In this document: positions 25,541 through 40,010 of the stretch, piece after piece
Layout of the letters: each line of letters starts with the position of its first letter
Position numbering within the stretch: position 1 is the stretch's first letter
Origin: Tyto alba
Lineage: Eukaryota > Chordata > Aves > Strigiformes > Tytonidae
Reading direction: 5' to 3'
DNA: 64,000 nt
Assembly: GCF_018691265.1 (NCBI RefSeq)
Contig: NW_024881330.1
Span: 17,132,886 to 17,196,885, forward strand
Notes under the pieces: generated by a model
What the model was told of the DNA's origin: nothing
Database searches by the model: none
The model's input: the letters and a program-made list of their open reading frames with translations, nothing else
Position numbers and translations under genes: made by a program

Positions 25541-28500
25541 TTGGAGGATCTAGTTTGAGGCAGGACAGAGAGTGATCTGAAAGCTCACTGCCTATTTGAA
25601 ATGTGAACATTTTATCAAGTAGTTCTGCTACCACAGTCTTTGCAATTAATTTTTAACAGCATTAGCTATATACACAGACAATGCTGTTGTGCACACTACT
25701 TAACCTTTCTAATGAATGGCTTCCTATTATTTTCCTCAGCTATAACTTATTTCAGTTAGCCTGACAATGTTTATATATTAGCATATTAGTGCTGGCACCC
25801 AACATACACCATACTAAGAATAAATTGTTAAAAGATGTACTCATAAATAAGAGACTTCAGTCTCTAACACTGTCAGTTTCCTTTTGGTCTTCAATTAAAT
25901 AACAAATTTTTGTGTGCTTAATCCATCATGATTAGTTATTAGTAATTTTTACCATTCAAATGTCTTCAAACTTAAAAAAAAAAAAAAAAACCACACTGAT
26001 TTTCTGGCATTTAAAAAATGTTGATTGTTATAAATTCCTTCATATTCCAATGTCATCATCCAAAAAATAATATAATTCTGTCATTTTATACTCACTATTT
26101 CTAAATATTATCTCCTTGTAGTTCAGTAAGTGCATGGAGACATGATTTCTGTGACTGACACTCTTACCAGACAACATCTGACACCATACTCAGAGAAACC
26201 ACCTTGTGGGTAGGTTTGGTGGTGGTTATTGTTTTAAATTGACATATCTAAATATGAATAATAGTGTTTGAAATACTTAGTTTCTTGCTGAATATCTCAC
26301 CTGTATATTTACAAGTAGAATTTTAAAAATGAGAAAAGAATTCTAAAGTAAATCAGACTAATCCTGGTTATCTTGAGATCCCCTTACCAAATGCTGTTCT
26401 GATGAAATTTTTGAAAGCAGCTCTGAAAATGGGATGGGAAAGTAAGTTGAAAGGATTTTGTTTCATTCACATGTTATGGGATTCTGTAGATAAGTAAGGG
26501 TTTTACTGAATCTCAAAGAACAGCAGTAATGACTACAAGGAGGGGAGAAGGGAAGAAAGCATAGCAAGACTGAGTCTGCAAGAATTGCCAGAAGCAAAAT
26601 AGCTCCAGGGGAGTGGGAATGTTAACAATCAAAATCATTGCTTTTGAGAGGGGAACCAAAGTTTGACTTCTGTCCCTATGTCCTCCTTTTTTCTTTGGGT
26701 TAATGGTCATTCCACAGTGGAATACAGTTCAAAAGACCGGAATTATTCTTGGTCATTGTTCACATCAGTCACAGAAGAAAGCTTTTATCTTGTGTTCTGG
26801 AGAGCACTAGACAATGCTTGGATAGTACTTCACTGTGTCAGTAATCCCACTGAGATGAAGTAGGTGTAATGACAGAGGTAAAGTGACCAGCAATCCACTG
26901 GATGTTGATATTTGAAATGAAGTATTAGAGCACTTGTATTCTTTGATCACTTTTGTCCTGGATGGGCACATCGCAGTTTCTGTGCTGTTATTTGCAACTA
27001 TATAACATTTTTGTGACTGAAAACAATTTATGGTGTGTGGTTGTTTTTTACAGGAAGATCACTTGTTCCAGTTGCAAATCTCAGTGGTTTCTGGCGGTCT
27101 GAAATGGTTCTTTAGCAAATACAAACCGGTTTCTGAATAGAAGCCTTCACAAATGTTTCTGTGGTGTATCTTGCTTTTCTGCAGGTAGAAATGACATTGA
27201 ACTTGGAGGAATTTTTGCTATATTTAATTGACAGGCAAGGCAAATGGAATTCAGAGGGTCTGGAATGGCTTTTCCATCAAACTACAGGAGGTTCCCTGGT
27301 GCTATGAAGCTTCAAAATTGGCATAGGAAGAAAGAGGAAGCAAAATAGTAATCTAGGAGTGCATGTAGTTTGCTCTCACTGAGCTCTGCTGTGCAGGTCT
27401 CAGCTAGGAAAACATGTCATAACGTAGTCTAGTTTTCTGGAAGATCACATGGGATGAATAGTGCAGATATAATTATTTTATTCTTCTGATCTTTTTTCTT
27501 CATTATTCATTCCTGTCCTTGAATCTCCAAAATACCTGTATGAACATATGTTTCCCTCAGTTTACATACTTATGCTTTCTGACTTCATAAATTTAAAGAA
27601 TAAGGTAGTATGAAAGGGATTTTCTGCAGGTCATCCAATTCAATATTGTAGTCAAAGAAAGAACAATTTTTAATTTAGATCCAACTTTGAAGCTAGATCA
27701 GATTGCTCATGACTTTACTACAGGTAAATTTATTTTATTGTCAGGCTGTCTGTTTAGCTTTACTTTCTTGCAAATGACTAATTCAGCCTGTATGAATTTA
27801 TTCTGATCAAATAATAGCTGTACCAGTTCCCTGGTGCAGTACATTGTCTATTGGCTTTATGAACAAATTATGGTTCAAACTGCCATTACTGGACACCATA
27901 GAGCTTTGAACAATGTCTTTCTGCTCATGAAACTGTCTTTTACATTTAGCAGTCTTTCTTAGGATAGAATTCTGTAGTTAATGCTCCTGAGCACTAATCA
28001 ACAGTATTTGGTACAGTTTATCATGTATGAATGTGTCTGAGAGATTAATTAACAGGAGTGTGGTACTGTCATCACCCCTGCAACTCCAACTTAATCTGTT
28101 CAGAAGTTCAATTATTGTAGGTTAAGCTTGTGAGAGCAGTTGAATAGAAAGCTCTGGATAATATTCCTGGTATGTTTTGAATAATATTGAAAAGGAATGA
28201 TGGGTTTGTGGTTTTTTTTTTTGTTTTGTTCTGAGAGGAGTTGCCCCTTGCCTTTGCATGCAAAACAGGAATAGTATTAAGCAATCAGACTATCAGTACT
28301 GAGACAAGATAATTGTCATGATTAAGTTATGTTTGTCCTACCTGGAGATTACATAGGATGGTTTTAGAATCACTGTGTCCAATGCAATATTCATAAAAAA
28401 AAAGAACATCACATTTCCAAATCCTGCAATGTCTAAAAGGATTTTACCCTGTATGGAAATATGGGAGGCTTTGAGCAAAAGCTTAACTAACCTTCAATGT

Positions 28501-31500
28501 AAATTTCCTGTATCACAGTCCTAAACATCACAAATGCCAAATATTTTACCATTAATGTTTTTGATAACATATTTCCTAAAATGTTTACACCCTTTCCACT
28601 GACACAGTTTGGAATACTGTCTGTGTAATTTCTGACCTTATAATAGATGAGAAGATAGATTGAAAAATAAATTCTAATTAAAAATGTCTTAGAGCTTATT
28701 TTTGGATAACTCAGTAAACCAATGAAGACTAAATTGTCATTCCTAAATTCTGTTTGAAAAAGGATGTTGCTGGCTTGCTTAAGATTACTTATAAAGCTGC
28801 AAATCCAAAGAAGCTGTTAATATTATTGATGGATTTTTGTAAAAATACATATCACACCTTGTTAAAACAGTGTTTGAGTGATTAAAAATATGTATCAGTC
28901 ATTATAATCTATTTTGCTTTTGCCTGCTTGTTTCATTTTGTGTTTTTCATTCCATTTGAGCTTCCCCAAATCCCCAGTGGTGATACAGTTTGCCTGTTTA
29001 CTAATTCCCTGGGCTAATCCATACTGACTGTTACTGGTTAAGTAGAACCACTTTCTTAAGAAAGGAGAAAGCTGAAGATATGTTCTTTGTATAGGATGGG
29101 AAAACCAAATAGAAAAAATAGTTATTATTACAAGCATAGGAATATATATATATCTAAGATAAAATGAAGTCTCTGTGTGTCATGGTATCAACACCTACTT
29201 TTAATGAGTTAAAAATTCAAAGAGATTTAATTAATTATAATTAAATAATTTTACAGGATAAATTAATTATAATGAAGTCTTAAATCTGTTGTCTATTCTT
29301 ATATGGGATAGATAGTATTTTGAGGGGTAAATTCTGTAAATAGTATTTCTTTGAGAATTATATATTTTCATCACAGTCAGACTGAGTCTACTTATTGTTA
29401 ACAAACTTTACATATTTTATATCAAGAAAAACAGGTTTTTCATTCCCTAGATATGTAGTTTACCCAAACCATGAAAGTAATCACTATTAAATATGTTGTT
29501 ATATTAATATCCAGAGATATGTGTTATGGATTCCATTTCTAGTGAATTGAGTTAAATATTTCATAAAGGCTATTTGTTCATTGTAACTATAATATTTAAT
29601 TCAGCAATTTAATTTCTTGTATCCATTCCTGTGAGGAAAGTAAACTAAATAAAATAGAGATAACATAATTATTTTATACTAAATATGTACAGGTTGAATT
29701 ACATTCTGAGTTAGGAAGTCAATTTCTTTCCTTTATAAAATTATTAAAAATATATTTATTTCTTGTTTCTTATTTCCTGGTTTAACATCAAACAATGCCA
29801 ATCTCTGGGTGGCAAGGGTTTAATAGAAGGAAAATAAAGAAGAATCACTTAGTACAAATTGAACTTTTTTGTTTAGAGTATCCTCCTATTCTTACTGAAG
29901 GACATTCTGAATGTTTAGAAAAAATTCCTCTGCCCCCTGCATGTAATTCCTGAATTCTTTTTCACTATGAAGTTGACATATAAACATAGAACCACATAAA
30001 CCAAAAGAACTGAAAAAGAGCAGTAGTTCTCCTTTAAAGGAAAGCAATATTTTTAACCATCTTGATTTAATTGCTTCTTTCTCAGTTTTGTTTTCTATTA
30101 GCTACAGCATTTTCTAAACATTGTTTCATTAGCTAAAAAAAACTCCTTAAGAGAAACTAAAACTTAAATTATCTATTTTTAATATGTTAATATTGAATTA
30201 AATAATTATTTTGTATATGGTGATGCATATGAAGGCTCCAAACTACAGCAGTATTTAAATTAGATTCTTGCTTTACTTGAGCAAAATCTCAACCTGAAAT
30301 AGCCTAAAAGATGTTATCAAGAATTAATTTTGTAACTAACATTCCACATTCAGATTTATTAGCTCTTGTAGGTCAAATTTTGCTTTATTAATTTTTACTC
30401 AGAAGCAAAAAACCCCCCAAATGTTTGGTGTTTGTCCAAAGCTGATAAATTAAGGCAAGTTCTATTCAAGGTTTTATATATCAAAGTGAATCTAACTTAA
30501 ACTAAAAATTGCACTTCTCAGAACTCTTATTTTGCTCCTCTGTTTACTTTGAAGCTACCCAGTTTCCATACATTCTGTGTGTTCTTGGACCTGCCCAGAC
30601 TTTGGTGGACCATGCAGCTCAGCAGCTGGAGAATGCCCATGCCCAATGTGGACTCTGGAATTGTCTGTAGTCCACAGGTAGGGCTCTGCAGGATTCAAGA
30701 ACATGGTTGTTGTCAGGTCAGGCTTAACACATCTCACAAAATACAGTACTGACCAGATCTGAGTTTTTAAAAAAGCTGGATCATGAAGGGAGTGATGGGT
30801 TTCCTTCTTACTGGACAGCTAATTTTTATATGATTTATCCAGAAAATAACAAATATTATTTTTTCTCATAGGAACTTCCATATGAGTTTTTCTTTCTGCC
30901 AGGGAACCAACTCCAGTCATTGCTCATGAAAGGAGAAGGGTGAGAAAATTCTCTACCTCTCTTAATAAGGGGTGCAGAAAGACCAGAAACAGATTCAGCA
31001 TAACAAGGGGAGAATTCTGTTTCTGTTTGTATAAATGCTTCCTTACTTTATCCAATGCTTAAATAAAAAAACACCCCACACACTTTTACCTGTGAGAAGA
31101 CAGTGTCATGAATTCTCTGCCCTCTCCCTTTCCAGTCCCATGAATCCTTCCTTCCATCCTGTACTGCAGCACAGTAAATTAAACATGCTTGCTGGGCAAG
31201 CATCGCCATCATTGTCACCTTGCTGTAAGGCACTCATTTTCTCAGGATCCTTGCTGGCCAGCTGAGAGAGCTTCCTTATGACATTTGATGGTCTCTTTAT
31301 TCTATATGTAGGGATCCTGGATACCTGAGAGAGGTCAAGCAGTCTTATATATCATAAGGTGCCTAGGAGACACCAGTCATTATAATATTTCATGTTGTAT
31401 CTTTTTCTAATATCTAGGGTGAAGTTCCAAGATTCAAATTTAAGACAACAGTAGTACAGTCAGTGCAAGGAACTGCAGTTTACCTGTGAAAGATACTTCA

Positions 31501-32245
31501 TCTACATCAATCTCCTAACATGTTCTCCTTTAACTGTTTATTTAATGTTTTCTTAAAGGTCATTATAAGAAAGAATAATTGAGAAATATGAATCATACAG
31601 TAACTCATATTTTACTGCTAGAGCTCTAGGTTTAACATGCATAAAATACATAAAATCACAAACTCCCTGTGTAAGCTTTCAGTGAAGATTGAAGTGTATG
31701 GTTAGACTACATCAGATTAGCGGTCACAAGGCAAGGGTGATAAAGGAGCCTAAATGTAATCTTTTGGGCACAATGTACTGATTTTTAAATATTTTTTATC
31801 AGATACAGACAAGAAGGATTGCTATAAATGTCCTTTTTATTTCTTTTCAGCACTGGATGTTACCTCCAGAAACCTGTTTTTGCAAATCAGGTTACTGACA
31901 GTGATGTTAATACAATGAATACTTTTAAGAGAACATGACAAAAAACTAATTTCACACTGAAAATAGTTAATGTTTACCTCAGCAAGGTATAACTATGTAC
32001 TTTCCCTGTGGGAAGAAAATATTGATAACTCTTAGTATATTTGATTGTGTCTAACCAAATTACTAACTCTGAGAACGTGCAGTGAGCTGCTCAAAACAAT
32101 CTCCAAGATTAAGTACATTTCTCTGGGTTGGTATCATCACTTTGTCCACTATAATAGTCCTAAGTGACACCACTGATCTACGAGATCTCTGCAGACTCCC
32201 TCCTATATGGCCAGCTGTAGATCATTTTATGGCAAATCTGCCTGC
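25541..32245. other. Unique AT-rich intergenic DNA, no gene seen
   Basis: No exon, RNA gene or transposon could be supported in 6.7 kb. The only simple-sequence features are an A18 run near 25974-25991, a short AT run near 29143, and an AT-rich block around 29210-29280 with a repeated AATTAATTATAAT motif. The interval 30546-30760 is slightly more GC-rich but unassigned. Confidence 0.65.
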
Positions 32246-32250
32246 ACTCT

Positions 32251-32739
32251 TGTTGTGGTTTGAGCCTACTCAGCATCTAAACGCCACGCAGTCACTCACC
32301 CACCCTCCCCCCAGTTGGGAACAGGGAGGGAATCAGAGGGGCAAAGGGAGACTCTCGGGTTGAGATAAAAACAGTATAATAACAGAAACAGAACAATACA
32401 CTGACAGCAATATCAACAGGTAATGTGCCATACAACTGCTCACCACCCACTGACCAACACCCACCTGCTCCCAGCCAGCAATCCCAAACACAAAGGCACC
32501 ACAGCAACACTCCAAAAGGTGACAGCACCTCCCAGCCCACTCCTGCCTTTATATAGTGAGCACAATGTCACATGACATGGACTATTGGCCAATCCGGGCC
32601 CAGCCCTCCAGCTGTGCTCCCCCCGCCCCCGCACACAGGTGAGGGCACTGGGACCTGGGGAGCCCCTGGGGTCTCAGGGTGCTGCAGCTCCTCCTGCTGC
32701 CCAACCAACAGGAACTCTAGTCCAGCCTGAACCAGGACA
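32251..32739 (-). mobile_element. 489-bp ERV solo LTR with 5-bp duplication
   Basis: A minus-strand solo LTR. On the plus strand it begins TGTTGTGGTTTGAGCC and ends GCCTGAACCAGGACA, i.e. TGTCCTGGTTCAGG...CAACA in its own direction. A perfect 5-bp duplication ACTCT flanks it (32246-32250 and 32740-32744). A reversed TATA box (TATATAAAG) lies near 32551-32559. The terminal TGTCCTGGTT is shared with the nested LTR at 49322, so both belong to one broad group. A 5-bp duplication fits an ERVL-like (class III) origin, which is inference. The GC-rich part at 32590-32700 raises local GC well above its surroundings. The 60-109-codon frames across it are chance products. Confidence 0.93.
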
Positions 32740-32744
32740 ACTCT

Positions 32745-35700
32745 GTGCTGTTAGTAGTATTTCACAGTCCTTAACCTGTGGAATTTGCTGTTGGAAGAGC
32801 GGAAATAATTTCAAAAGTAATTATAAAAAAGTAGCTGTTTATATAACAAAGGAGAGGAGGTTTGTTTTGTTTTTTTTTTTTTTTTTTAATAAACCCACAA
32901 AACTATCTTTCTAGTAATTCATGTTGTCACTGTTTTCTGCAGCCTGAATGGACTTATAACATTTTTTTTTCTCCTTAATTTTCTCTCTGACTTTGGAATG
33001 TTGATAGTGTCACACAAGATTGTCCTGATCTAGCAAGAAGGATGTTAACTGCCATAAAAGCTTCCATGAGTTTGGTTCAAACTTGGAAAAGAGAGTTATT
33101 GCTTCCCTCTGACTGAGTCTGCTTCAATAGAGACAAAGCAACCTCTGGACTGATTGAAGTCCCATGGAAACTAAATGGAGCTACTCAAATCAGTCTTGCA
33201 GTACAATAAGATGTGTCCAGACATGAGGCTTTTCTTCTTGTGTCAGATTTTAACAGTGCCATTCATCCTGTCATCTGTTATTCAGGCCCCTCATCAGAAT
33301 TTACATTTCTTCAAAGCCAAACCAATACTAGAAAGATTTTTGCTATAACATCAGAATACAAGATATACACAACATCAAGGATCTGTCCTTCTTAATGTGT
33401 GATAGAGCAGGAGAACACCTGTTTAGAAAGTTTACAGTGGTGGCTAAATAATCCTTCAGTTTAAAGGAACATATGGAGCCCTGAAGTTACTCCCTGGTGT
33501 GACACGAGTTCCTAGTTTCCTCAGTATAACAGAAGTGCCAGAAATAGGATGATGCATAACAAAATCATTGTTGCATTTTAGCATGCGCCATGACTTTGAA
33601 TTTTTACAAGGGGGTCTAATTCCTAAGTGACACAAACTGAGCAGCCAAACCACATCTCTTAGGAAGTGTGAGATGAAGCCATATTTTGCCTTGCTACTTT
33701 TTTAGCTCACATGCATTTGGACACCGAGTTTCAGAATAAAACAATGGGGCTTCTCAGAAATTATGGACTTAATATAACTGAATCTGTGTTTTGGAAACTA
33801 TTATATTATGCAAAATTTTTTAAACAAGTTAAGTCGTGTGAAAATTTATAATGAAAACTGGCTGTAGCTGCCTAGGTTTCAGCTGGGTTCCAGCCTGGGT
33901 CAAGAATAAGTTCAGGCATTGCTTGTGGCTGCAGACATTCGAGTTTTGTCCAGTGAGCCTTAGCTGCAAAACACCCAAAATGTCTGATCTGTAGAGAAAG
34001 CTAATTGTGAACTCGCTTGTCTTCGGGAATATTATTTTGGTTCTTAGGAATCAACAAGACCAGCACAAACTTCCTTGTTTGAACTAAGAAGACTGCGAAG
34101 TTCCCTTCTTTTGATTGTTATTACAAAGGTTCCAATTCACAAGAGTGTTGACATTAAAAATTTATTCCATAAAAATGTACTCAATTTTGAAAAGACACAA
34201 TCCCTCCTAACAGAATACAGGAATGAAATTTGTAGCCTACACCAAGAAAATTTATTTTGCAAATCCTGACAAACTCACTGCAACAATTTACAAACAGACA
34301 AAGAATTTTCCCTTTTTGCTTGAGGTATTACTGGTGTTTGTTGATTGAAGGTTTGGTAGGAGCTGTTCTGCTTTCCCTCTGAGCTATTTTATTTTCTGAA
34401 TCTATCTAAGAGTAAGAAAAATCCAATGGCTTCATAGTTAGATTGCTTATTTATTGATTATTCCTTTTCTAAATTAGGTTATTTTCTTGCTTTATTTTTG
34501 CAGTTGCCAATATTTAAGGGCTTATTTTTGCTTTTGTTTACAGAAAAGCTGTTTTGGAGGCAGCTAACAAAATAATCTAACTTGTTTTCCTGCCTAGTTT
34601 CTAGCTCTTTCTGTTTCTTCTCTCTTATATGGCTGTTTTATTGTTGAATGAGAGCTTCCCAAATGCTTGCTCACCTAAAAGATGACTTCTTTTGCCCAGA
34701 AAATACTTGGCCTATTTGATGATAGAAGTGACACTAACAACATTTAGGCTCTCTTAGGTTTTTGAGAAGCTTCTGGGGAAGCACCTTTGTGATTATCTTA
34801 CCTAAGTACCCAGTGCTTTAAGGTAAAACCACAAAATATTGATTCATCTAAATAGTATTGGATACCATGGGCTGTTAATTTGATCGTAACTTCAGACCTA
34901 CCCCTGGTTTATTCCCAGCTTCTCTCAGTAGTCTGTCAGTCAAGTTACCAGGTACAGTGTGCTGCCACTGCTACATTTCAAAGGATGTTGACACTGTGAC
35001 TCCAGCATGTGTTTTTTTATAGTAGATTTCTCTGGACATTCCAGGTGTTTTGCTGTAACTCACAATGTGAAAAATGGTGTAAAATCACAACTGAAATGCC
35101 TCCTTTTGTGGCAGGATACTATCATTACACTAGCAAATAAAGAAGGCTGTAGAATAACAGTTCTAGAAAATGCATTTTCAGAAGGTCTCAGAAAAGCCAC
35201 TTCTAAGAAGCACATTGACATTGCCTTATTTTAACTTTAGTCCCTGAAACCAGGACCACATTAGAGATGTATATTTTTGAAAAGTAAGAGAAAATTGAGA
35301 GCAGAGGACTCCTCACCACAGATGCTTTGAGCTCAATCAAACAGAAGGGTGGGCGGTTTGGATATGTGTGCATGAGTATACATGAGAGAAGCAGGAGAGG
35401 AGAGAGGGATGGTCAGTTGTCTCTTTACCAGCTGTTCTTCTTTCTCATTGACCTTTTGGAGTCCTCTTTATTCTTCAAGGAATTGGACCCAGTTTGGTAA
35501 ATGGTATATAATTTTAGTTTGTTTGTTTGTTTGTTTTTTTATCACCCACAGTGATTGTAAAAAGCAATTAATATAGCCAGATGCTATACTGCTTTTCTGA
35601 GTTGTTTCAGTTGTATATTGTGAATTCTGTATTTACAGATGACAATCAACAACTAGAAAAGTCCATGAGTATATAATGAGGCAACAAAGATGTGTCTGAG

Positions 35701-38700
35701 GATGAATCTTAAGTATGGATTCTAAGGTTTTCACTAAACTCCTTTCATTGTGTGGGATTTTCAGCCTCCTTGCAGATATTTTCTATTTTACTCCAATGTT
35801 TTCTCTTACAATGTATACTGATTGGATGGTCTTGAGTCCAAAATATTTTTCTGATCATATTTTAAAAACAGTGATGTCTTGTTTCAATCAGGCTGACTGA
35901 CTTTCTGAATGTATAAATGAATGAAAGAATGAAGTAGATGTTAATATAGTTAAATATGGGTAAATTTACTATTGAGAGATAAATGTATTATTGATATCAC
36001 TGTAAAATCCCCAGATAAGTATCATCATCATTGTATATTTTAGCCAATGCATTTATTAAACAAAGATTTTTGTGATACAGGCAAGATCTAAAAAGATTAA
36101 TCTGGAAATCTGTTTTATAAATCTATGTTACTTTTACTTGTTTGTTTTCACTCATACCATTTCCTATATTCCCGATAAACAGCTTTCTGCTTCCTTTGTC
36201 TGTGGCTATGTAATATGTAGACTCCTAGCATAAGAAGGAAATGCTTACATTAAAGCACAACGTGCATTGATTTCTTTTTAATTCCTTAACAAAGTTTTCT
36301 TAATATGTTTAGTAAGACTATGTCTCAGGATCTAATTTTTTTTCAGGACTTACACTTTCTCTTAAATTATTATCTTTTTTTCCTTAGCATATTTCTTGTT
36401 CCAAATATAAGCTTTCTAATCTTCTACAACTAATTACTCTTATTCCATTTCAGAAAACTATTACTGGTCTAGGACTATGATTTTCTTTTTTTTTTTTAGC
36501 TTTAATATTTTCTTCAAAATCTAGATCTTAATAATTTCATTTGTTGTATGATGGAATTTAAGATCTTCAAAGACAGGCAAATTATGTAAAGGAATCTGTT
36601 TTTTAGGAGGATGAATAAGGCATTTTTTTGAAGGTGATAGATGCATTTGATCAGATTAATTTATGCTAAGACATGCTGAACAAGATTGTGGCTCTCAGAA
36701 CACTGATATAAAGGGTACTCTCATCTCATAACTGAGTAACAGAGAAAATACCTTGTTCCATGCTACTGTCCCAGGTACTTGAGATTCAAATGTAAAAACC
36801 TAAATTATAAAAATTTCTCTCCACAAATATAAATCTTCTTAAAAGGATGTCCTATACTTGCTAAAGACCAGATCTGAAACCAAATTATATCTTTGTCTTT
36901 ACTGGATTAGTTGCTATAGGATTAGGATTAAAAAAAAAAAAAAAAAAAAAAAAAAGGAAAAAAGTCAGTAGCGGATTAAGGAGCAGAGCAGCAAAGGCCA
37001 GAATATTTACTACTTGCTTGGATGAGTACTTCCAGTAAAAACAATGGAATGATTCACATACACAATTCCTACTTGTCCTGAGTTGAATTTCAGGAACTAT
37101 ATAACTCAGATATGTGTAGGAAGAATATATTATAAATTAATTGCTATGAATTTGTATTAACACCATCTGCATATTTAGGAAACTGACATTCATATGACAC
37201 AGAATAAAAGAAACTATATTTCTTCCTACAGTGTCTGCAAAAACATATCAGAGAGAGCAATGAGAAGCTAAGAAACATTGACATGGAGAACAAGGGATCA
37301 CAGTTTATATGTATTTGTTCAACAAGATGTATTATTGTATTCAGAAGTGAAAAAATGTCACTGTCTTTTAACTTAAATCAAAATAGAATGATTTTAAATA
37401 AGCTGAATCTGTGCATAACTCGAGTTTGCTAAACTTCTGATTTGTCTGTACATTTGTTTTCATGGGTGATCTCTATTCCTCTGTGTGGGTTTGGTGGATA
37501 AACTGGAAATATAGGAGTGAATAGAAGTTTATTTGGCCAAATTCCAGTAAATGAAGAAAATTAAAGACATAACATTGAAAAGTGGGCCTAAATCTAAGGG
37601 ATTTAAATAACATTTTTGAGGTGTAGATAAGCTAGTGTTCTACATGTGTAATTAAAATTTATTCTTTTCAAATGACACCACTGGAGAGCTAATTTGTTTC
37701 CAGATCAAAAGGCACTTCTCAGTGGACTGTGATCTTTCCAGAACTGTGTGTCTGACTCCCAAAGAAAAGCTGAGCTTCACTTTCTTTTAAATTTGCATTC
37801 CTAGATTATCTTTCCAGTGGAAACTAAGCCACAGGAAACACAGACATATTTGAGATGCAGCTGATTTTCACATTTTCATCATCACACAAGAATTTAAAAA
37901 GCCAACAGTTTTGACACAGCCTACAGTAATCAGAAGAAAATGCTTAGAAGCACAGAATATTGTAAAGGAAAATCTATCACAGGGATTATATAATGATTTT
38001 TTAAAAACAAACAAACAAAAAACCCAAACAACCCTTAACATTTTGTAAAGCAGTGGTCTCTTTTTTCAGGATGCACTTGATATGGTCACTTCACTACTGA
38101 AAAGAATCAAGAAGTCTATCAGACTTTTTATTCAGCACCACTGGGCAGTACTTACATGATGTGCAAAAGTATTTTAAATGTTTCCCATTAAAAGTGAATG
38201 TAGTTAGTTACCATGTCACTACATATCCAGATGCTCCAAGAGATAGAGAAAGGATTTTTAGCCTACAATATGAATAGTTCAATAGAAGTATGCCTAGATG
38301 GCAAAATAGATCTTCTCTAGACAGGAACACCACACTGCACATTAATATCCTCTCTGTAGTAGCTTGACTGTTTCCAGACTATCTATAATTTGTTGAGTCT
38401 TTATGTTTTATGGTTGTATAACTGGGATTAAAGGGCTTCAGTCTGAAGCATCCAGAAAATAAGATGGTCATAATACGGTATATCAGAATGCTCATTATGG
38501 TACAAAATAGAGAGTATGTGCTGTGTCTCCTGAAAGTGAAATTATGGTGAAATTGTGCTGGAGAAGAAAAGCAGCAGAAGCTGAACCTGATGTCCATTTC
38601 ATCGGAAACCTAGTCTGGAACCACACTCAGATTTCATTCCAGACGAAAATTTTTTTTTCACACCAAGAAATAACCTGGGAATAAACTAGTATTTATGCAT

Positions 38701-39126
38701 TTTGTATGATCAGTATACCAACACCTAGGACTGAACTGTAGAGATAAATTATTTAACACTCTAGATGTATGTTATACTCAAAAGTTGCTTGTGTCAAAGG
38801 TGCACAGATTTTCATCTATCAGAAGCGCATGAGGTAAGATTCTGGAACACAAAACTTGAATCAGGAATACAAAGAGGAGGAAAAACTCTGTGGCCCATAA
38901 ATTTACTTGAAACTTTGCCTGGTCCTTAGTGTTTTTTCAAGATTCATTCCATGGCAACTCCTAGCCATCATGCTGAGACAACAAATCCTGAACAATTTGT
39001 ATTCTAAATATCAGTTCCCATTGGTAATTTTTTCACTAGGGAATTTTTTTTTCAATAATTTCCCTCTCCACTGGCTATCTATGGGGTATGAACTGATGTC
39101 TAAAAACATGTCTTGGTTCACTAGTA
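32745..39126. other. Unique AT-rich intergenic DNA, no gene seen
   Basis: A (GTTT)n run lies near 35517-35537, a T-rich run near 32870-32888 and A26 at 36930-36955. No gene is supported. Frames such as 35007-35234 (75 codons) show no family resemblance. Confidence 0.65.
36930..36955. repeat. A26 homopolymer
   Basis: Uninterrupted A run. No recognisable retrocopy body precedes it on the plus strand. Confidence 0.93.
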
Positions 39127-40010
39127 TTCATAGAATCACAGAATAGTTTGGGTTGGAGGGGACCTTTAAAGGTCATTTAGTACAACCCCCCCATGCAATG
39201 AGCAAGAATATTTTCAACAAGATCATGTTGCTCAAAGTCCCATCCAGCCTGACCTTGAATGTTTCCAATGATGGGGCATCTACCACCTCCCTGGGCAACC
39301 TGTTCCAGTGCTTCACCACCCTCAGCATAAAAAAATTCTTCCTTATATTTAGCCTAAATTTACCCTCTTTTAGTTTAAAACAATTACCCCTTGTCATATC
39401 ATAACAGTCCACACTAAAAGATCTGTCCCATCTTCTTCATAAACTCCCTTTAAGTACTGGAAGGCTGCAATAAACTCTCCCTGGAACCTTCTCTTCTCCA
39501 GGCTGAACAATCCCAGTTGTCTCAGCCTTTCTTCATAGGAAAGGTATACGTTCCCTCTGAACATTTTCGTGGCCATCCACTGGACCCACTGCAACAGGTC
39601 CATGTCTTTCCTGCACTGAGCACTCCAGAGCTGGATGCAGCACTCCAGGTGGGGTCTCATAAGAGCAGAACAGAGGGGCAGAATGACCTCTCTTGACCTG
39701 TTAGTCAAACTGTTTTTGATGCATTACAGGATATGGTTGTCTTTCTGGGCTGCGAGTGCACCTTGTTTGCTCATGTCCAGCTTTTCATCCACCAGTATCC
39801 CCAGGTTCTTCTCTGCATGGCTGCTCACAACCTCTTTATCCCTCTGCCTGTATTGATACTGCTGGTTGCCCCAAACCAGGTTCAGGGCCTTGCACTTGGT
39901 CTTGTTGAACCTCATGAGGTTCACATGGGTCCACTTCTCAGGTTTGTCCATGTCTCTCCAGATGGCATCGTATCCCTCAGGCGTGTCAACCACACCACTC
40001 AGCTTGACAT
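39127..40010 (-). mobile_element. CR1 LINE, 5'-truncated, about 880 bp
   Basis: A clear CR1 copy in reverse orientation. The plus strand starts with the reversed 3' terminus (TCATAGAATCACAGAATAG, then TTTGGGTTGGAGGGGACC) and runs through ORF2 to a truncation near 40010, after CACCACTCAGCTTGAC. CR1 is a target-primed non-LTR retrotransposon that typically ends in an 8-bp repeat instead of poly(A) and is usually 5'-truncated; this copy fits that. It is the best preserved CR1 of the window by reading-frame content. Confidence 0.97.
39173..39993 (-). pseudogene. CR1 ORF2 C-terminal half, decayed
   Basis: Three overlapping minus-strand frames carry the ORF2 C-terminus in order. First, at 39724-39993, are 'TPEGYDAIWRDMDK', 'RFNKTKCKALNL' and 'EKNLGILVDEKLDMS'. 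Next, at 39394-39708, are 'EVILPLCSALMRPHLECC' and 'LSYEERLRQLGLFSLEKRR'. Last, at 39173-39412, are 'FRLNIRKNFFMLRVVKHWN' and 'LPREVVDAPSLETFKVRLD'. These are the conserved post-RT blocks of avian CR1. Frameshifts separate them. In an active element this region follows the RT fingers and palm. The copy is inactive because its N-terminal half, including the endonuclease, is missing. Confidence 0.93.

Noticed and set aside
29210..29280. AT-rich block with repeated AATTAATTATAAT as an origin or attachment element
   Set aside because: Composition alone in AT-rich DNA; no further structure supports a function.
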